Made by a program: the position numbers and the translations under genes. From NCBI GenBank assembly GCA_030039865.1, contig JASHUS010000047.1, positions 1-7,735 of the forward strand: DNA of 7,735 nucleotides, given 5' to 3'. The stretch comes from Thermoplasmata archaeon (GTDB lineage: Archaea; Thermoplasmatota; Thermoplasmata; Lutacidiplasmatales; UBA184). Shown here in pieces: positions 1-6,458 of this stretch; positions within the stretch are counted from its first letter, which is position 1, and each line of letters opens with the position of its first letter. Under the pieces are notes generated by a model that was given only the letters and a program-made list of their open reading frames with translations, was not told the DNA's origin and made no database searches.

Positions 1-168
1 TCCGAGCGCCCGTCGCGATGCCCGCGGCCCAGCGGAACAGAGCGTCGACGGAACTATGCGAGACGCGCCACTCGCCCGAACGTCGCTCCTGCCTGTCACC
101 CCCGCTAAGGACGGTTTCGGTGTGTAAGGGGACGCCCAACCCCCCGGTCCAGCCTAGCGAACGGAGAA
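1..168 (-). ncRNA. Signal recognition particle RNA (7S/SRP RNA), 5' portion, cut by window edge
   Basis: SRP RNA is the scaffold of the particle that takes ribosomes making membrane and secreted proteins to the membrane. Read on the minus strand, this stretch has the order of elements I associate with the archaeal SRP RNA 5' domain. GCTAGGC lies near 158-152. A run of six G (145-140) follows, with GTTGGGCGTCCCC pairing GGGG to CCCC at 131-128. A second hairpin comes next, pairing CACC (122-119) with GGTG (100-97) and CCG (114-112) with CGG (104-102), and it contains the familiar CCGAAACCG (120-112). Two tandem hairpins separated by a few bases correspond to helices 3 and 4. Archaeal SRP RNAs are about 300 nt, so the S domain (helices 6 and 8) and the 3' strand lie beyond base 1. 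The 5' end is uncertain within about 162-172. No protein gene on either strand looks convincing here. The assignment rests on remembered family features, not a covariance search. Confidence 0.75.
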
Positions 169-181
169 AGCTCATCGGTCG

Positions 182-193
182 TACATTAGGGCT
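182..193 (-). promoter_or_regulatory. Probable TATA-box region of the SRP RNA gene
   Basis: On the minus strand the segment CCCTAATGTA lies just after the stop codon of the small membrane-protein gene. It sits about 25 bases before the proposed RNA 5' end and is locally A+T-rich in a G+C-rich setting. The position suits an archaeal TATA box, but the sequence match is loose. Confidence 0.35.
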
Positions 194-395
194 TAGGCCA
201 GGGCGGGCCCCCACTCGATTCGGCGTCCAGGGGATTGCGCGGGCGCCCGAAGGCCGCTACGATGAGGACGGCGAATCCCCCGACCACGATCGCGAGCCCG
301 GCCGCGCCGCCCGCCGCGAAGCCGACGACGATCAGCACGAGTCCGCCGAGGAGCCCCGCCCAGCGGAGGGCGAGGACCCGGTTGATCGGACGCAC
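186..395 (-). CDS. Small two-helix membrane protein, unknown function (69 aa, GTG start)
   Basis: I do not recognise the family. From a GTG start at 395-393 the protein has a short basic N-terminus (VRPINRVLALR), a hydrophobic helix at about residues 12-28, a glycine/alanine turn, a second hydrophobic helix at about 31-49, and a polar proline-rich tail. This is a helical-hairpin membrane protein with the positive residues before helix 1 and just after helix 2. The same frame is open to an ATG at 488, but that longer form would overlap the metalloprotease-like gene by 85 bases and add a low-complexity Pro/Ala/Arg segment. The GTG lies 8 bases after that gene's stop codon and follows a purine-rich GAGGGGAGG, so I prefer it and expect translational coupling. 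The gene ends right beside the SRP RNA promoter region. Being downstream of the zincin gene suggests a shared function, but nothing in the sequence shows one. Confidence 0.6.
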   Translation of the reverse strand: MRPINRVLALRWAGLLGGLVLIVVGFAAGGAAGLAIVVGGFAVLIVAAFGRPRNPLDAESSGGPPWPKP

Positions 396-403
396 GCCTC
401 CCC

Positions 404-994
404 TCAGGCGCGCTTCGTCGCCCGCGGCCGGGGCGGGTTCACGCCGAGGTACCGCAGGAGCCGGCGGTACTCCGACCGGGTGACCCACGGGACGTCGAGG
501 TACTTGCGCAGGTAGCCGTCCGGCACTCCCAGCCGTCGCGCCTCCGCGACCGAGAACGCGTAGCCCTCGATCTCGGTCGGGCGGTCGACGTAGGCGACCT
601 TCAGGCCCGGCCAGAGCTCGCGGCCGGCCTTCCGCTGGAGGATGTGCAGGAACTCGTGGATGATGTCGAGGTAGAGCGACAGCGCGCCGCCGCGCGCGAG
701 GTACGACCGGCCGATGCAGATCTCGTCGTCCGGGCTCGTGATCATCGCGAAGCCCGCTCGCCGGATCTCGGCGGGGATCTCGCGTGGGGCGAGGTACATG
801 TACCCGCGGCCGTCGAAGACGTGGACGAAGCTCCGGCGCGCGATCGCGCGGTGCGTCGCGAGGTCCCCGAGGTACCGGCGGAACGGCGGGAGCGACGTGA
901 AGCCCGGGAACACGCGAAGGAGCGGGTACTTCCCCGCGGGCCGCGTTCGGTCGACGCGGAAGCCGGCCGGAATCGTGTAGGGCGGTGACGACAT
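404..994 (-). CDS. Zincin-type metalloprotease-like protein (HEFLH motif), 196 aa
   Basis: This is a putative zinc-dependent peptidase or a protein with that fold. Residues 111-120 read IIHEFLHILQ, a good HExxH site in which H113 and H117 would bind zinc and E114 would activate water. About 24 residues later, PTEIEGYAF supplies E141 or E143 as a possible third zinc ligand on a following helix, the layout of gluzincin and minimal-zincin families. No signal peptide or membrane helix is visible, so it is probably cytoplasmic. Before the site are beta-rich stretches (RSFVHVFDGRGYMYLA, FAMITSPDDEICIG), as in small zincins where a sheet precedes the active-site helix. The basic tail (RPRATKRA) may be flexible. 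The ATG at 994 is 45 bases after the coiled-coil gene's stop and has no clear Shine-Dalgarno, so it could be leaderless or read through from upstream. The 69-aa membrane protein follows 8 bases downstream. I cannot name the family, and the substrate is unknown. Confidence 0.75.
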   Translation of the reverse strand: MSSPPYTIPAGFRVDRTRPAGKYPLLRVFPGFTSLPPFRRYLGDLATHRAIARRSFVHVFDGRGYMYLAPREIPAEIRRAGFAMITSPDDEICIGRSYLARGGALSLYLDIIHEFLHILQRKAGRELWPGLKVAYVDRPTEIEGYAFSVAEARRLGVPDGYLRKYLDVPWVTRSEYRRLLRYLGVNPPRPRATKRA

Positions 995-1039
995 CGGGCG
1001 CGGCTACCCGCGCCGGTCGGTTAGCCTTGCGGTGCGCCG

Positions 1040-3292
1040 CTAGCGGATGTGCTCGAGGCTGAACGATCCCAGGTTGAACGAGCGCTTGTTGAACGTGTAG
1101 CCGACCCAGGCCCGCGCCTGGACGTCGGTGATCCCGCGCACGGAGAGGAACGTCTTCAGCTGCTCGTTCTTGAGGTTGATCGAGCCGTCGACCATGTGCT
1201 CGAGGGTCTCGAGGTCCGACTCCGAGTGCATCCCGCTGTCGAGCTCGTAGTACCCGACGGCCTGGTCGATGCGCCGGCGGCCGATGAACGGCTGGAGGAA
1301 CCGGAACGTCGCCGCGGTGTCGAGGTAGGCCGAGATCGTCGAGACCGACTCGAAGATGAAGCGGTACGTCGGGTAGTGCTCCTTGAGCTCGCCCGCGAAC
1401 TCGTTGACGCTCGTCGCGAGCTGCTCGAGCACCGCCTTATCGGTCGAGGAGAGGAGCCGCACGGTCGGGCTCGACTGGACCTGGCCGACGCCGCGCGAGT
1501 AGAGGTCGACGTAGCGGATCATCCCCTTCTTCTCCGCCTCGGCGAAGCCGGGGTAGAGGCCCGCAAGGTCCTCGCGCACCTGCTGGTACGTCTTGTCGGT
1601 GATGACCCAGATCGACGGGATGCCGAGCTTCAAGCCCTCGACGCTGAACAGCCGGGCGAGCACGTCCTTCCCGGTATGCGCCGGCCCGTTGAGCAGGATC
1701 TGCGTGCCGGGCGGGAAGCCGCCATAGAGGAGATCGTCCAAGCGGCGGACGCCGCTCCGTACCTTCACCTCGGCCGCCGCGGCGCTCGATTCTTCGTGGA
1801 TCTGCTTCGCCTCGGCCTCCGCGGCGATGCCGGCCATCCGCTCGAGCTCCTGGAGCCGGGTCTGGAGCAGCGCCTCGCGGCCCCGCAGTTCCGTCTCGCG
1901 CTGGGCCAGCTGGTTGTGGAGGTCCTCGAGCCGGCGCGCCTCGTCGGTCTGCGAGCGGGCGGTCGGGTCGGTCTCCTTGCGCAGCGACTCGAGCCGCCGG
2001 GCCTCGATGTCGAGCGCCTGCCGTCGGGTCTGGAGCTGCTGGTCGAACGCCGCGAGCTCGCGCTCCTTGAAGTCGAACGTCGAGCGTCGCCGCTCGAGCT
2101 CCTCGGAGTTGATCCGGATCTCCTCGAACCGCGTGCGGAGCTCGTTCTCCCGCGCGACGAGGTCCTTCTCGGCCTGGGCGGCCTGGTCGAGCCGCTGCTG
2201 GACGTCGGTCGCGATGGCGCCCTGCCCCTTCGAGATCACCTGCTCGCGCTCGCGCGCCCGCTCGGTCTCGCTCGAAAGGTTCCGCACCTCGCCCTCGAGC
2301 TGGACGATGCGCCGCCGGAGCTCGGTCTCCCGCTCGATGAACTCGTGCTCGCGCTCCGAGAACTCCTCGCGCAGGTGCTGGTCGAGCTCGCGGGTCGCCT
2401 TCTCCACCGCGCCGGCCGCGACGAGCCCGCTCGCGGCGGCCGCCACCGGGGGGGCCGGCTTATCGGCCGCGCTCGCGGCCGCGCGCTCGCCCCCGACGCC
2501 CTCGAGCGCGAGGAGGCGGAGCTTCATCTCGGCGATCTCGTCGTCCTTGGAGCGGAGCGCGATCTCGCGCTCCTTCGCCTCGCGCCCGCGGACGTACTTG
2601 ATCACGGCGATCGAACCGCGCTTCACGTGCTCGACCTCGTCCTCGAGCTGCTTGCGCTTCGCGCGCTCGTCGTAGAGCTGCCGGTGGAGGTCCTGGACCT
2701 CCTGGATCATCGTGGTCGGGTCGAACTGGTCGCTCTTGACGCGGTCGAGGAGCCCCGTGAGCCAGCGGACGACGGTCTGCTCCCGCTCGAGCACGTTCGC
2801 CGTCGCGGTCGGGTCGGCCGACCGGGTCGCTTCGGCGGCCGGCAGGCTCGGCAGCGCGGAGACCGACGCTCCCGCGGGCTCCGAGGAGCGGATCCAGTCC
2901 TCCATGACCCGGTCGTCGCCTTCGACCCACTTGCGGAGGACCGCGGTCGACTCTTTCGGGGTCGTCGTGATCTTCCGATGCTTCGCGCGCTCGGGACGAC
3001 GGACACTGCCGGCCCAGCGCTCGACGATGCGGTCGGGATCGGGACTGCCGCGCTCGGCCGCCGGGAGCCCGGGGGAGGCCGATCGGATGCGAGCGATCTC
3101 CTCCCGGCTCGCGCCGGCGGCCTCGAGGGCGGAATCCGAGGCGCGTCGCGCGGCGTCCGCGCTCGCGAGGCCCGCGCGTTGGAGCGCCTCGGCGGTCCCC
3201 GAGGATACGCCGAGCGCGCGCGCCAGTTCGGCGGCCGAAGAGGGGGTCGAGGTCCCCCCCGTCACCGCCACGGTTTCCGTCGAGCCATCCAT
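1040..3292 (-). CDS. HhH / coiled-coil / KaiC-RAD55-like ATPase-fold protein, 750 aa
   Basis: The layout is unusual. Residues about 16-72 look like a helix-hairpin-helix domain (ARALGVSSGTAEALQRAGLA and a second copy near 49-70), a fold that often binds DNA. Residues 100-185 are a linker with the distinctive KWVEGDD (121-127). Coiled coil 1 spans about 196-265, an Ala/Pro hinge 266-295, and a long Glu/Arg-rich coiled coil 296-500. Residues 508-750 resemble a RecA-superfamily KaiC/RAD55 domain: VRSGVRRLDDLLYGGFPPGT is the classic lead-in to the P-loop. The P-loop reads GPAHTGKD (536-543), with Asp where Thr/Ser normally binds magnesium. The Walker B strand is RFIFES (644-649), with Glu for Asp, and the KaiC catalytic-glutamate position appears as TDK (565-567). 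It may bind nucleotide without efficient hydrolysis. The ATG at 3292 is preceded by a weak TATA-like element and no Shine-Dalgarno. It diverges from the tyrosine synthetase gene. DNA organisation, signalling or scaffolding are all possible; I cannot choose. Confidence 0.85.
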   Translation of the reverse strand: MDGSTETVAVTGGTSTPSSAAELARALGVSSGTAEALQRAGLASADAARRASDSALEAAGASREEIARIRSASPGLPAAERGSPDPDRIVERWAGSVRRPERAKHRKITTTPKESTAVLRKWVEGDDRVMEDWIRSSEPAGASVSALPSLPAAEATRSADPTATANVLEREQTVVRWLTGLLDRVKSDQFDPTTMIQEVQDLHRQLYDERAKRKQLEDEVEHVKRGSIAVIKYVRGREAKEREIALRSKDDEIAEMKLRLLALEGVGGERAAASAADKPAPPVAAAASGLVAAGAVEKATRELDQHLREEFSEREHEFIERETELRRRIVQLEGEVRNLSSETERAREREQVISKGQGAIATDVQQRLDQAAQAEKDLVARENELRTRFEEIRINSEELERRRSTFDFKERELAAFDQQLQTRRQALDIEARRLESLRKETDPTARSQTDEARRLEDLHNQLAQRETELRGREALLQTRLQELERMAGIAAEAEAKQIHEESSAAAAEVKVRSGVRRLDDLLYGGFPPGTQILLNGPAHTGKDVLARLFSVEGLKLGIPSIWVITDKTYQQVREDLAGLYPGFAEAEKKGMIRYVDLYSRGVGQVQSSPTVRLLSSTDKAVLEQLATSVNEFAGELKEHYPTYRFIFESVSTISAYLDTAATFRFLQPFIGRRRIDQAVGYYELDSGMHSESDLETLEHMVDGSINLKNEQLKTFLSVRGITDVQARAWVGYTFNKRSFNLGSFSLEHIR

Positions 3293-3327
3293 GAGCTAGG
3301 AGGGGTAGAGTACTAGCGCGGGAAGAG

Positions 3328-3341
3328 GAGATAATCTATCG
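3328..3341 (-). promoter_or_regulatory. Probable TATA-like promoter of the coiled-coil KaiC-like gene
   Basis: Read on the minus strand, GATAGATTATC lies about 42 bases before the ATG at 3292. It is the most A+T-rich stretch in this 128-base divergent spacer. Transcription starting about 26 bases downstream would give a leader of roughly 15 bases, which fits the absence of a Shine-Dalgarno. The match to a TATA consensus is moderate. Confidence 0.4.
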
Positions 3342-3389
3342 GGTTCGAGACGGCGAGCCCGCCGCGCGCCTGGCGGTGGCGCCCCGAGA

Positions 3390-3400
3390 ACCTAAAGGTC
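3390..3400 (+). promoter_or_regulatory. Probable TATA box giving a leaderless tyrosyl-tRNA synthetase mRNA
   Basis: The segment ACCTAAAGGTC is preceded by purines (CGAGA) that could serve as a BRE. Its centre is about 26 bases before the ATG at 3421, so transcription would begin at or near the start codon. This spacing also argues against the upstream in-frame ATG at 3376, which lies ahead of the box. Confidence 0.5.
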
Positions 3401-3420
3401 CCCGACCTTCCCGACGGGGG

Positions 3421-4482
3421 ATGGACGTCGAGACCCGGCTCGCCGGCATCGTCCGGAACACCGAGGAGGTCGTCACCCCGGAGGAGCTGAAGGCGCTCCT
3501 CGAGCGGGCGGAGCACCCGCGGTCGTACATCGGCTACGAGCCCTCGGGACCGATCACGATCGCCCACCTGATCACGGTCGGAAAGATCCGGGACCTCGTC
3601 GCCGCGGGCTGTGACGTCACGGTCTATCTCGCCGACTGGCACGCCTGGATCAACGACAAGCTCGGGGCCGATCTCGAGCGGATCCGCGCGTGCGGACGGT
3701 ACGTGCAGGCGGCGTTCGGCGCGCTCGGCGTCGATGCGGCTCGCGTCCGGTACCGCTGGGCGTCGGACCTCACCGGATCGTCCCAGTACTGGGCGCGCGT
3801 CGTCCGGGTCGCGAAAGCGACGAGCCTCGCCCGGACGAAGCGGGCGATGTCGATCATGGGGCGCACCGAGGAGGAGTCCGACCTCGACACGTCCCGGCTG
3901 TTCTACCCGGCGATGCAGGCCGCGGACATCTTCGAGCTGCCCGTCGACCTCGCCTACGGCGGCATGGACCAGCGGCGCGCGCACGTCCTGGCCCGGGAGG
4001 TCGCCCACCACTACGACTGGCCCGTACCGAGCGCGATCCATACCCCGCTCCTCGGCTCGCTGAAGGGGTCCGGCCGGATGGATCCGGTCGGCCCGGACGG
4101 CGCGGGGAAGATGTCGAAGTCCGACCCGTCGACCGCCGTGCCGATCCCGTCGAGCGACGCCACGATCCGCGAACGGATCGGCGCCGCGTTCTGCCCGGCG
4201 AAGCAGGTCGACGGGAACCCGGTCGTGGAGATCGTCCGGTTCATCGTATTCCCGTGGGAAGGGAAGCTCGCGGTCGATCGGAAGCCCGCGCACGGCGGCC
4301 CGGTCGAGTTCGCGAGCCTTCCCGAGTTCCTCGACGCGTGGTCGTCCGGGGCGCTCCACCCTCAGGACCTGAAGGCGGCCGTCGCGGCGTCGCTGGACCG
4401 CCTGACCGCCCCCGCCCGGCAGTACTTCGCGGAGCACCCCGGCGCCGGGCCCGAGTCGTTCGCCGCGAAGCCGGTGAGCTGA
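3421..4482 (+). CDS. tyrS: Tyrosyl-tRNA synthetase, archaeal type
   Basis: This cytoplasmic class I enzyme charges tRNA-Tyr with tyrosine using ATP. With the ATG at 3421 it is 353 residues, slightly longer than the roughly 306-residue Methanocaldococcus jannaschii enzyme. The order of motifs matches that enzyme: SYIGYEPSG at 35-43 (Y36, tyrosine pocket), the HIGH-equivalent TIAH at 46-49, FYPAMQAADI at 161-170 (Y162, Q166, D169, tyrosine recognition), GGMDQRRAH at 180-188 (Q184), and KMSKS at 230-234. The C-terminal helical part holds FCPAKQVDGNPVVEI and ALHPQDLKAAVA, as in archaeal tyrosine enzymes. The HIGH motif has Thr for the first His and Ala for Gly. The open frame extends back to 3376, but a TATA-like box at 3390-3400 and the family's N-terminus (short helix before RNTEE) favour 3421. 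There is no Shine-Dalgarno, which fits leaderless translation. The last ~20 residues are a low-complexity tail. A tryptophan enzyme is unlikely given the tyrosine-pocket residues. Confidence 0.95.
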   Translation: MDVETRLAGIVRNTEEVVTPEELKALLERAEHPRSYIGYEPSGPITIAHLITVGKIRDLVAAGCDVTVYLADWHAWINDKLGADLERIRACGRYVQAAFGALGVDAARVRYRWASDLTGSSQYWARVVRVAKATSLARTKRAMSIMGRTEEESDLDTSRLFYPAMQAADIFELPVDLAYGGMDQRRAHVLAREVAHHYDWPVPSAIHTPLLGSLKGSGRMDPVGPDGAGKMSKSDPSTAVPIPSSDATIRERIGAAFCPAKQVDGNPVVEIVRFIVFPWEGKLAVDRKPAHGGPVEFASLPEFLDAWSSGALHPQDLKAAVAASLDRLTAPARQYFAEHPGAGPESFAAKPVS

Positions 4483-4499
4483 CGCCCGGTCGGTCTCAC
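4474..4499. terminator. Hairpin spanning both stop codons of convergent genes; possible bidirectional terminator or 3' processing structure
   Basis: GTGAG (4474-4478) pairs with CTCAC (4495-4499), and CTGAC (4479-4483) pairs with GTCGG (4489-4493) with one G-U pair. The loop is GCCCG and T4494 is bulged. The structure includes the synthetase TGA (4480-4482) and the permease stop (4498-4496 on the minus strand). There is no T-tract on either side, so it is not a typical archaeal T-rich terminator. Its role is inferred only from position. Confidence 0.35.
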
Positions 4500-5371
4500 G
4501 CCGTCTGTCGGCGGAACGCGAAGACCGCCAGACTGTAGAGCAGCACGGCGACGATCACGACCGCGAGGAACGCCTGACCGATCTCGGTCCAGTTCCAGCC
4601 GGTGAGGATGAGCGTACGGGCGGCCGTCGCGATGTAGCTCACCGGGTTGAACTTCGAGAACGCCTGGACCCAGCCCGGCAGGAGATCGTACGGCAGCATC
4701 GCCGTCGAGAGGAAGAGCAGCGGGAAGGTGAGCGTGAAGCTCACCATCATCGTCGTCTCTGTGCGCTTCGTGAACAGCGCGACCGAGTTCGAGAGGCCCG
4801 CGAACGCGACGCCGAACGCGGCGACCAGGAGGACGATCATCGCACAGCCCGCGACGCCGGTCGCGAACGGGATCTTCCAACCGAAGGCGACGCAGAAGAT
4901 CTCGGCGATCGCGAGGACGATCGCGGTCTGGGCCGCCATCCGCACGCCGTCCGCGAGGGTCTTGCCGACCAGCACGGACGCGCGCGAGATCGGCGCGACG
5001 AGGAACTTGTCCATGAAACCGGTCTCGATGTCGCTCACCATCGAGAAGCCCGACTGCGCCGCCGACTGGATCGCGCTCATCACGGCGATGCCGGGGAGCA
5101 GCACCGCGATGTAGTCGTACGGGAGCGGCGCCTGTCCCGGCACGTTCGTGGCCCGCTCAAAGACCGTGCCGAACGTCTGGCTGAACATCCCGAGCCAGAT
5201 GATCGGCATCATCAGCGTGAAGAACAGGAGGAACGGGCTGCGGCTCAGCTTGCGCAGGCTGCGGTAGGCGACCCACAGGATCTCGGTCGCGATCCCTCCG
5301 GCCGAACCGAGCGCGGCCGGCGCCGAGATCGTCGGGGCGGCGGGCCGGTAGACCGACTCCGTGGCGGCCAT
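4496..5371 (-). CDS. ABC-2 type exporter permease, DrrB-like
   Basis: This is the membrane half of an ABC-2 exporter, the group that moves drugs, lipids or polysaccharides out of the cell. The 291-residue protein has an Ala/Pro-rich cytoplasmic N-terminus (about 1-30) and six likely membrane helices at about 45-67, 86-108, 143-165, 172-193, 206-226 and 266-286. Between helices 2 and 3 lies ETGFMDKFLVAPISR (116-130), the ABC-2 cytoplasmic coupling segment of the DrrB family. Helix 5 is followed by LPYDLLPGWVQAFSKFNPVSYI, the usual ABC-2 signature before the last helix. The length is normal for the family (about 240-300). The ATG is one base after the ATPase stop codon (TGA G ATG), with a good GGAGG at 5383-5379 placed seven bases upstream inside the ATPase gene, so the two are translationally coupled. 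The substrate cannot be read from the sequence. The MarR gene across the promoter hints at export of a small organic compound. Confidence 0.93.
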   Translation of the reverse strand: MAATESVYRPAAPTISAPAALGSAGGIATEILWVAYRSLRKLSRSPFLLFFTLMMPIIWLGMFSQTFGTVFERATNVPGQAPLPYDYIAVLLPGIAVMSAIQSAAQSGFSMVSDIETGFMDKFLVAPISRASVLVGKTLADGVRMAAQTAIVLAIAEIFCVAFGWKIPFATGVAGCAMIVLLVAAFGVAFAGLSNSVALFTKRTETTMMVSFTLTFPLLFLSTAMLPYDLLPGWVQAFSKFNPVSYIATAARTLILTGWNWTEIGQAFLAVVIVAVLLYSLAVFAFRRQTA

Positions 5372-5372
5372 C

Positions 5373-6446
5373 TCAGTTCCTCCGGGCGGCCCACGGACCG
5401 CGGGAGGCCGGGCGGACCTCCTCGACCTGCATCTCCCGGCCCGTGTGCTGCAGGAAGACCTGGTCGAGGGTCGGGGGCGAGACCGCGACCTCGTTCACCG
5501 GGACCTTCTCCGCCTCGAGGCGCCGCAGCACCTCGACGAGCGTGGCCCCGCCGTGCACGGCGCGCATCGTGACGCCCTGCTCGAACTCGACCGCCCCCGC
5601 GACGCCCGGGACCGTGTGCGCGAGCGCGAGCGCCCGCGCCCGGTTCGCTTCAAAGGAGCCGTCCTGCGGGAGACGGATCGTGATCAGGTCCGCCCCGATG
5701 CCGGCCTTGAGCTCGTGCGGCGTGCCGGCGGCGACGATCCGCCCGTGGTCCATGATCGCGAGGCGCTGGCAGAGCTGGTCGGCCTCCTCCATGTACTGGG
5801 TCGTGAGGAAGATCGTCATCCGCTCGGTGCGGTGGAGCGTGCGGAGATACTCCCAGACGGCGTTCCGGGTCTGGGGATCCAGGCCGGTCGTCGGCTCGTC
5901 GAGGAAGAGCAGCGGTGGGTGGTGCACCAGCCCCGAGCCGAGATCGAGCCGCCGGCGCATCCCGCCCGAGTAGGTTCCGGCCGGGCGATCCGCGGCCTCG
6001 GTCAGTTGGAGCACGTCGAGGAGCTCCTCGACCCGGTCGCGCACGACGGACCCCGGTAGGTGGTAGAGGTGGCCGATGAGCCGCAGGTTCTCGCGGCCGG
6101 TGAGGTCGCCGTCGACCCCGATCGACTGACCGGCGTAGCCGAGCAGCTTCCGCACGTCCTGGGGCCGCTCGACGACGTCGAGGCCCCCGACCTTGACCGC
6201 CCCGCGCGTCGGCCGGAGGAGCGTCGTGAGGATCTTGATCGTCGTCGTCTTGCCGGAGCCGTTCGGACCGAGGAAGCCGAAGAACTCGCCCGGGTCGACG
6301 TGGAAGTCGATCCCGTTGACGGCGCGGACGACCCCCTCGCCGGTGTCCCCTTCGTTCCCGCCGTAGACCTTCACGAGGCCGGCGACGTCGATCATCGGTT
6401 CGGTCGGGGTGTCGATCCCGCGGGGGGCGGCGAGGGCGGCGGACAT
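5373..6446 (-). CDS. ABC exporter ATP-binding protein, DrrA-like
   Basis: This is the ATPase that powers the permease encoded immediately downstream. The 357 residues hold a complete nucleotide-binding domain: Walker A GPNGSGKTT (60-68), Q-loop around Q107 (GYAGQ), ABC signature YSGGM (159-163), and Walker B LLFLDEP (179-185) with catalytic E184 and the D-loop TTGLD. The switch position reads TTQYMEEAD (215-223), with Gln217 where most ABC ATPases have His. Gln here is common in the DrrA/CcmA-like group and does not indicate a dead enzyme. Residues about 250-340 form the accessory C-terminal domain typical of drug-export ATPases (DUF4162-like), ending in SPPTLDQVFLQHTGRE. The ATG at 6446 fits a promoter TATA element centred near 6479, giving a leader of only a few bases. 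An internal Met at residue 18 is an alternative start. It diverges from a MarR-family regulator, the likely controller. Confidence 0.95.
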   Translation of the reverse strand: MSAALAAPRGIDTPTEPMIDVAGLVKVYGGNEGDTGEGVVRAVNGIDFHVDPGEFFGFLGPNGSGKTTTIKILTTLLRPTRGAVKVGGLDVVERPQDVRKLLGYAGQSIGVDGDLTGRENLRLIGHLYHLPGSVVRDRVEELLDVLQLTEAADRPAGTYSGGMRRRLDLGSGLVHHPPLLFLDEPTTGLDPQTRNAVWEYLRTLHRTERMTIFLTTQYMEEADQLCQRLAIMDHGRIVAAGTPHELKAGIGADLITIRLPQDGSFEANRARALALAHTVPGVAGAVEFEQGVTMRAVHGGATLVEVLRRLEAEKVPVNEVAVSPPTLDQVFLQHTGREMQVEEVRPASRGPWAARRN

Positions 6447-6458
6447 ATTGGTTTAGCC

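Noticed and set aside
18..515. A 165-codon plus-strand open frame at the left edge
   Set aside because: It is Arg/Pro-rich and lies opposite the probable SRP RNA, the small membrane gene and the end of the zincin gene.
1049..3316. A 755-codon open frame on the plus strand, antisense to the coiled-coil KaiC-like gene
   Set aside because: Its translation is a Leu/Arg/Glu/Asp-rich string with no domain. It results from strong G+C bias at third positions of the real gene on the other strand, whose KaiC-like domain and coiled-coil pattern are clear.
3376..3420. Upstream in-frame ATG for the tyrosyl-tRNA synthetase
   Set aside because: The added 15 residues are Pro/Arg-rich and unlike the family N-terminus, and the likely TATA box at 3390-3400 lies inside them.
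3313..4437. A 374-codon minus-strand open frame across the tyrosyl-tRNA synthetase
   Set aside because: It is Arg/Asp/Gly/Pro-rich with no recognisable motif and lies opposite a certain gene.
3421..4482. Tryptophanyl-tRNA synthetase as an alternative identity
   Set aside because: The tyrosine-recognition residues and the C-terminal sequence follow the archaeal tyrosine enzyme closely, and the length is also typical of it.
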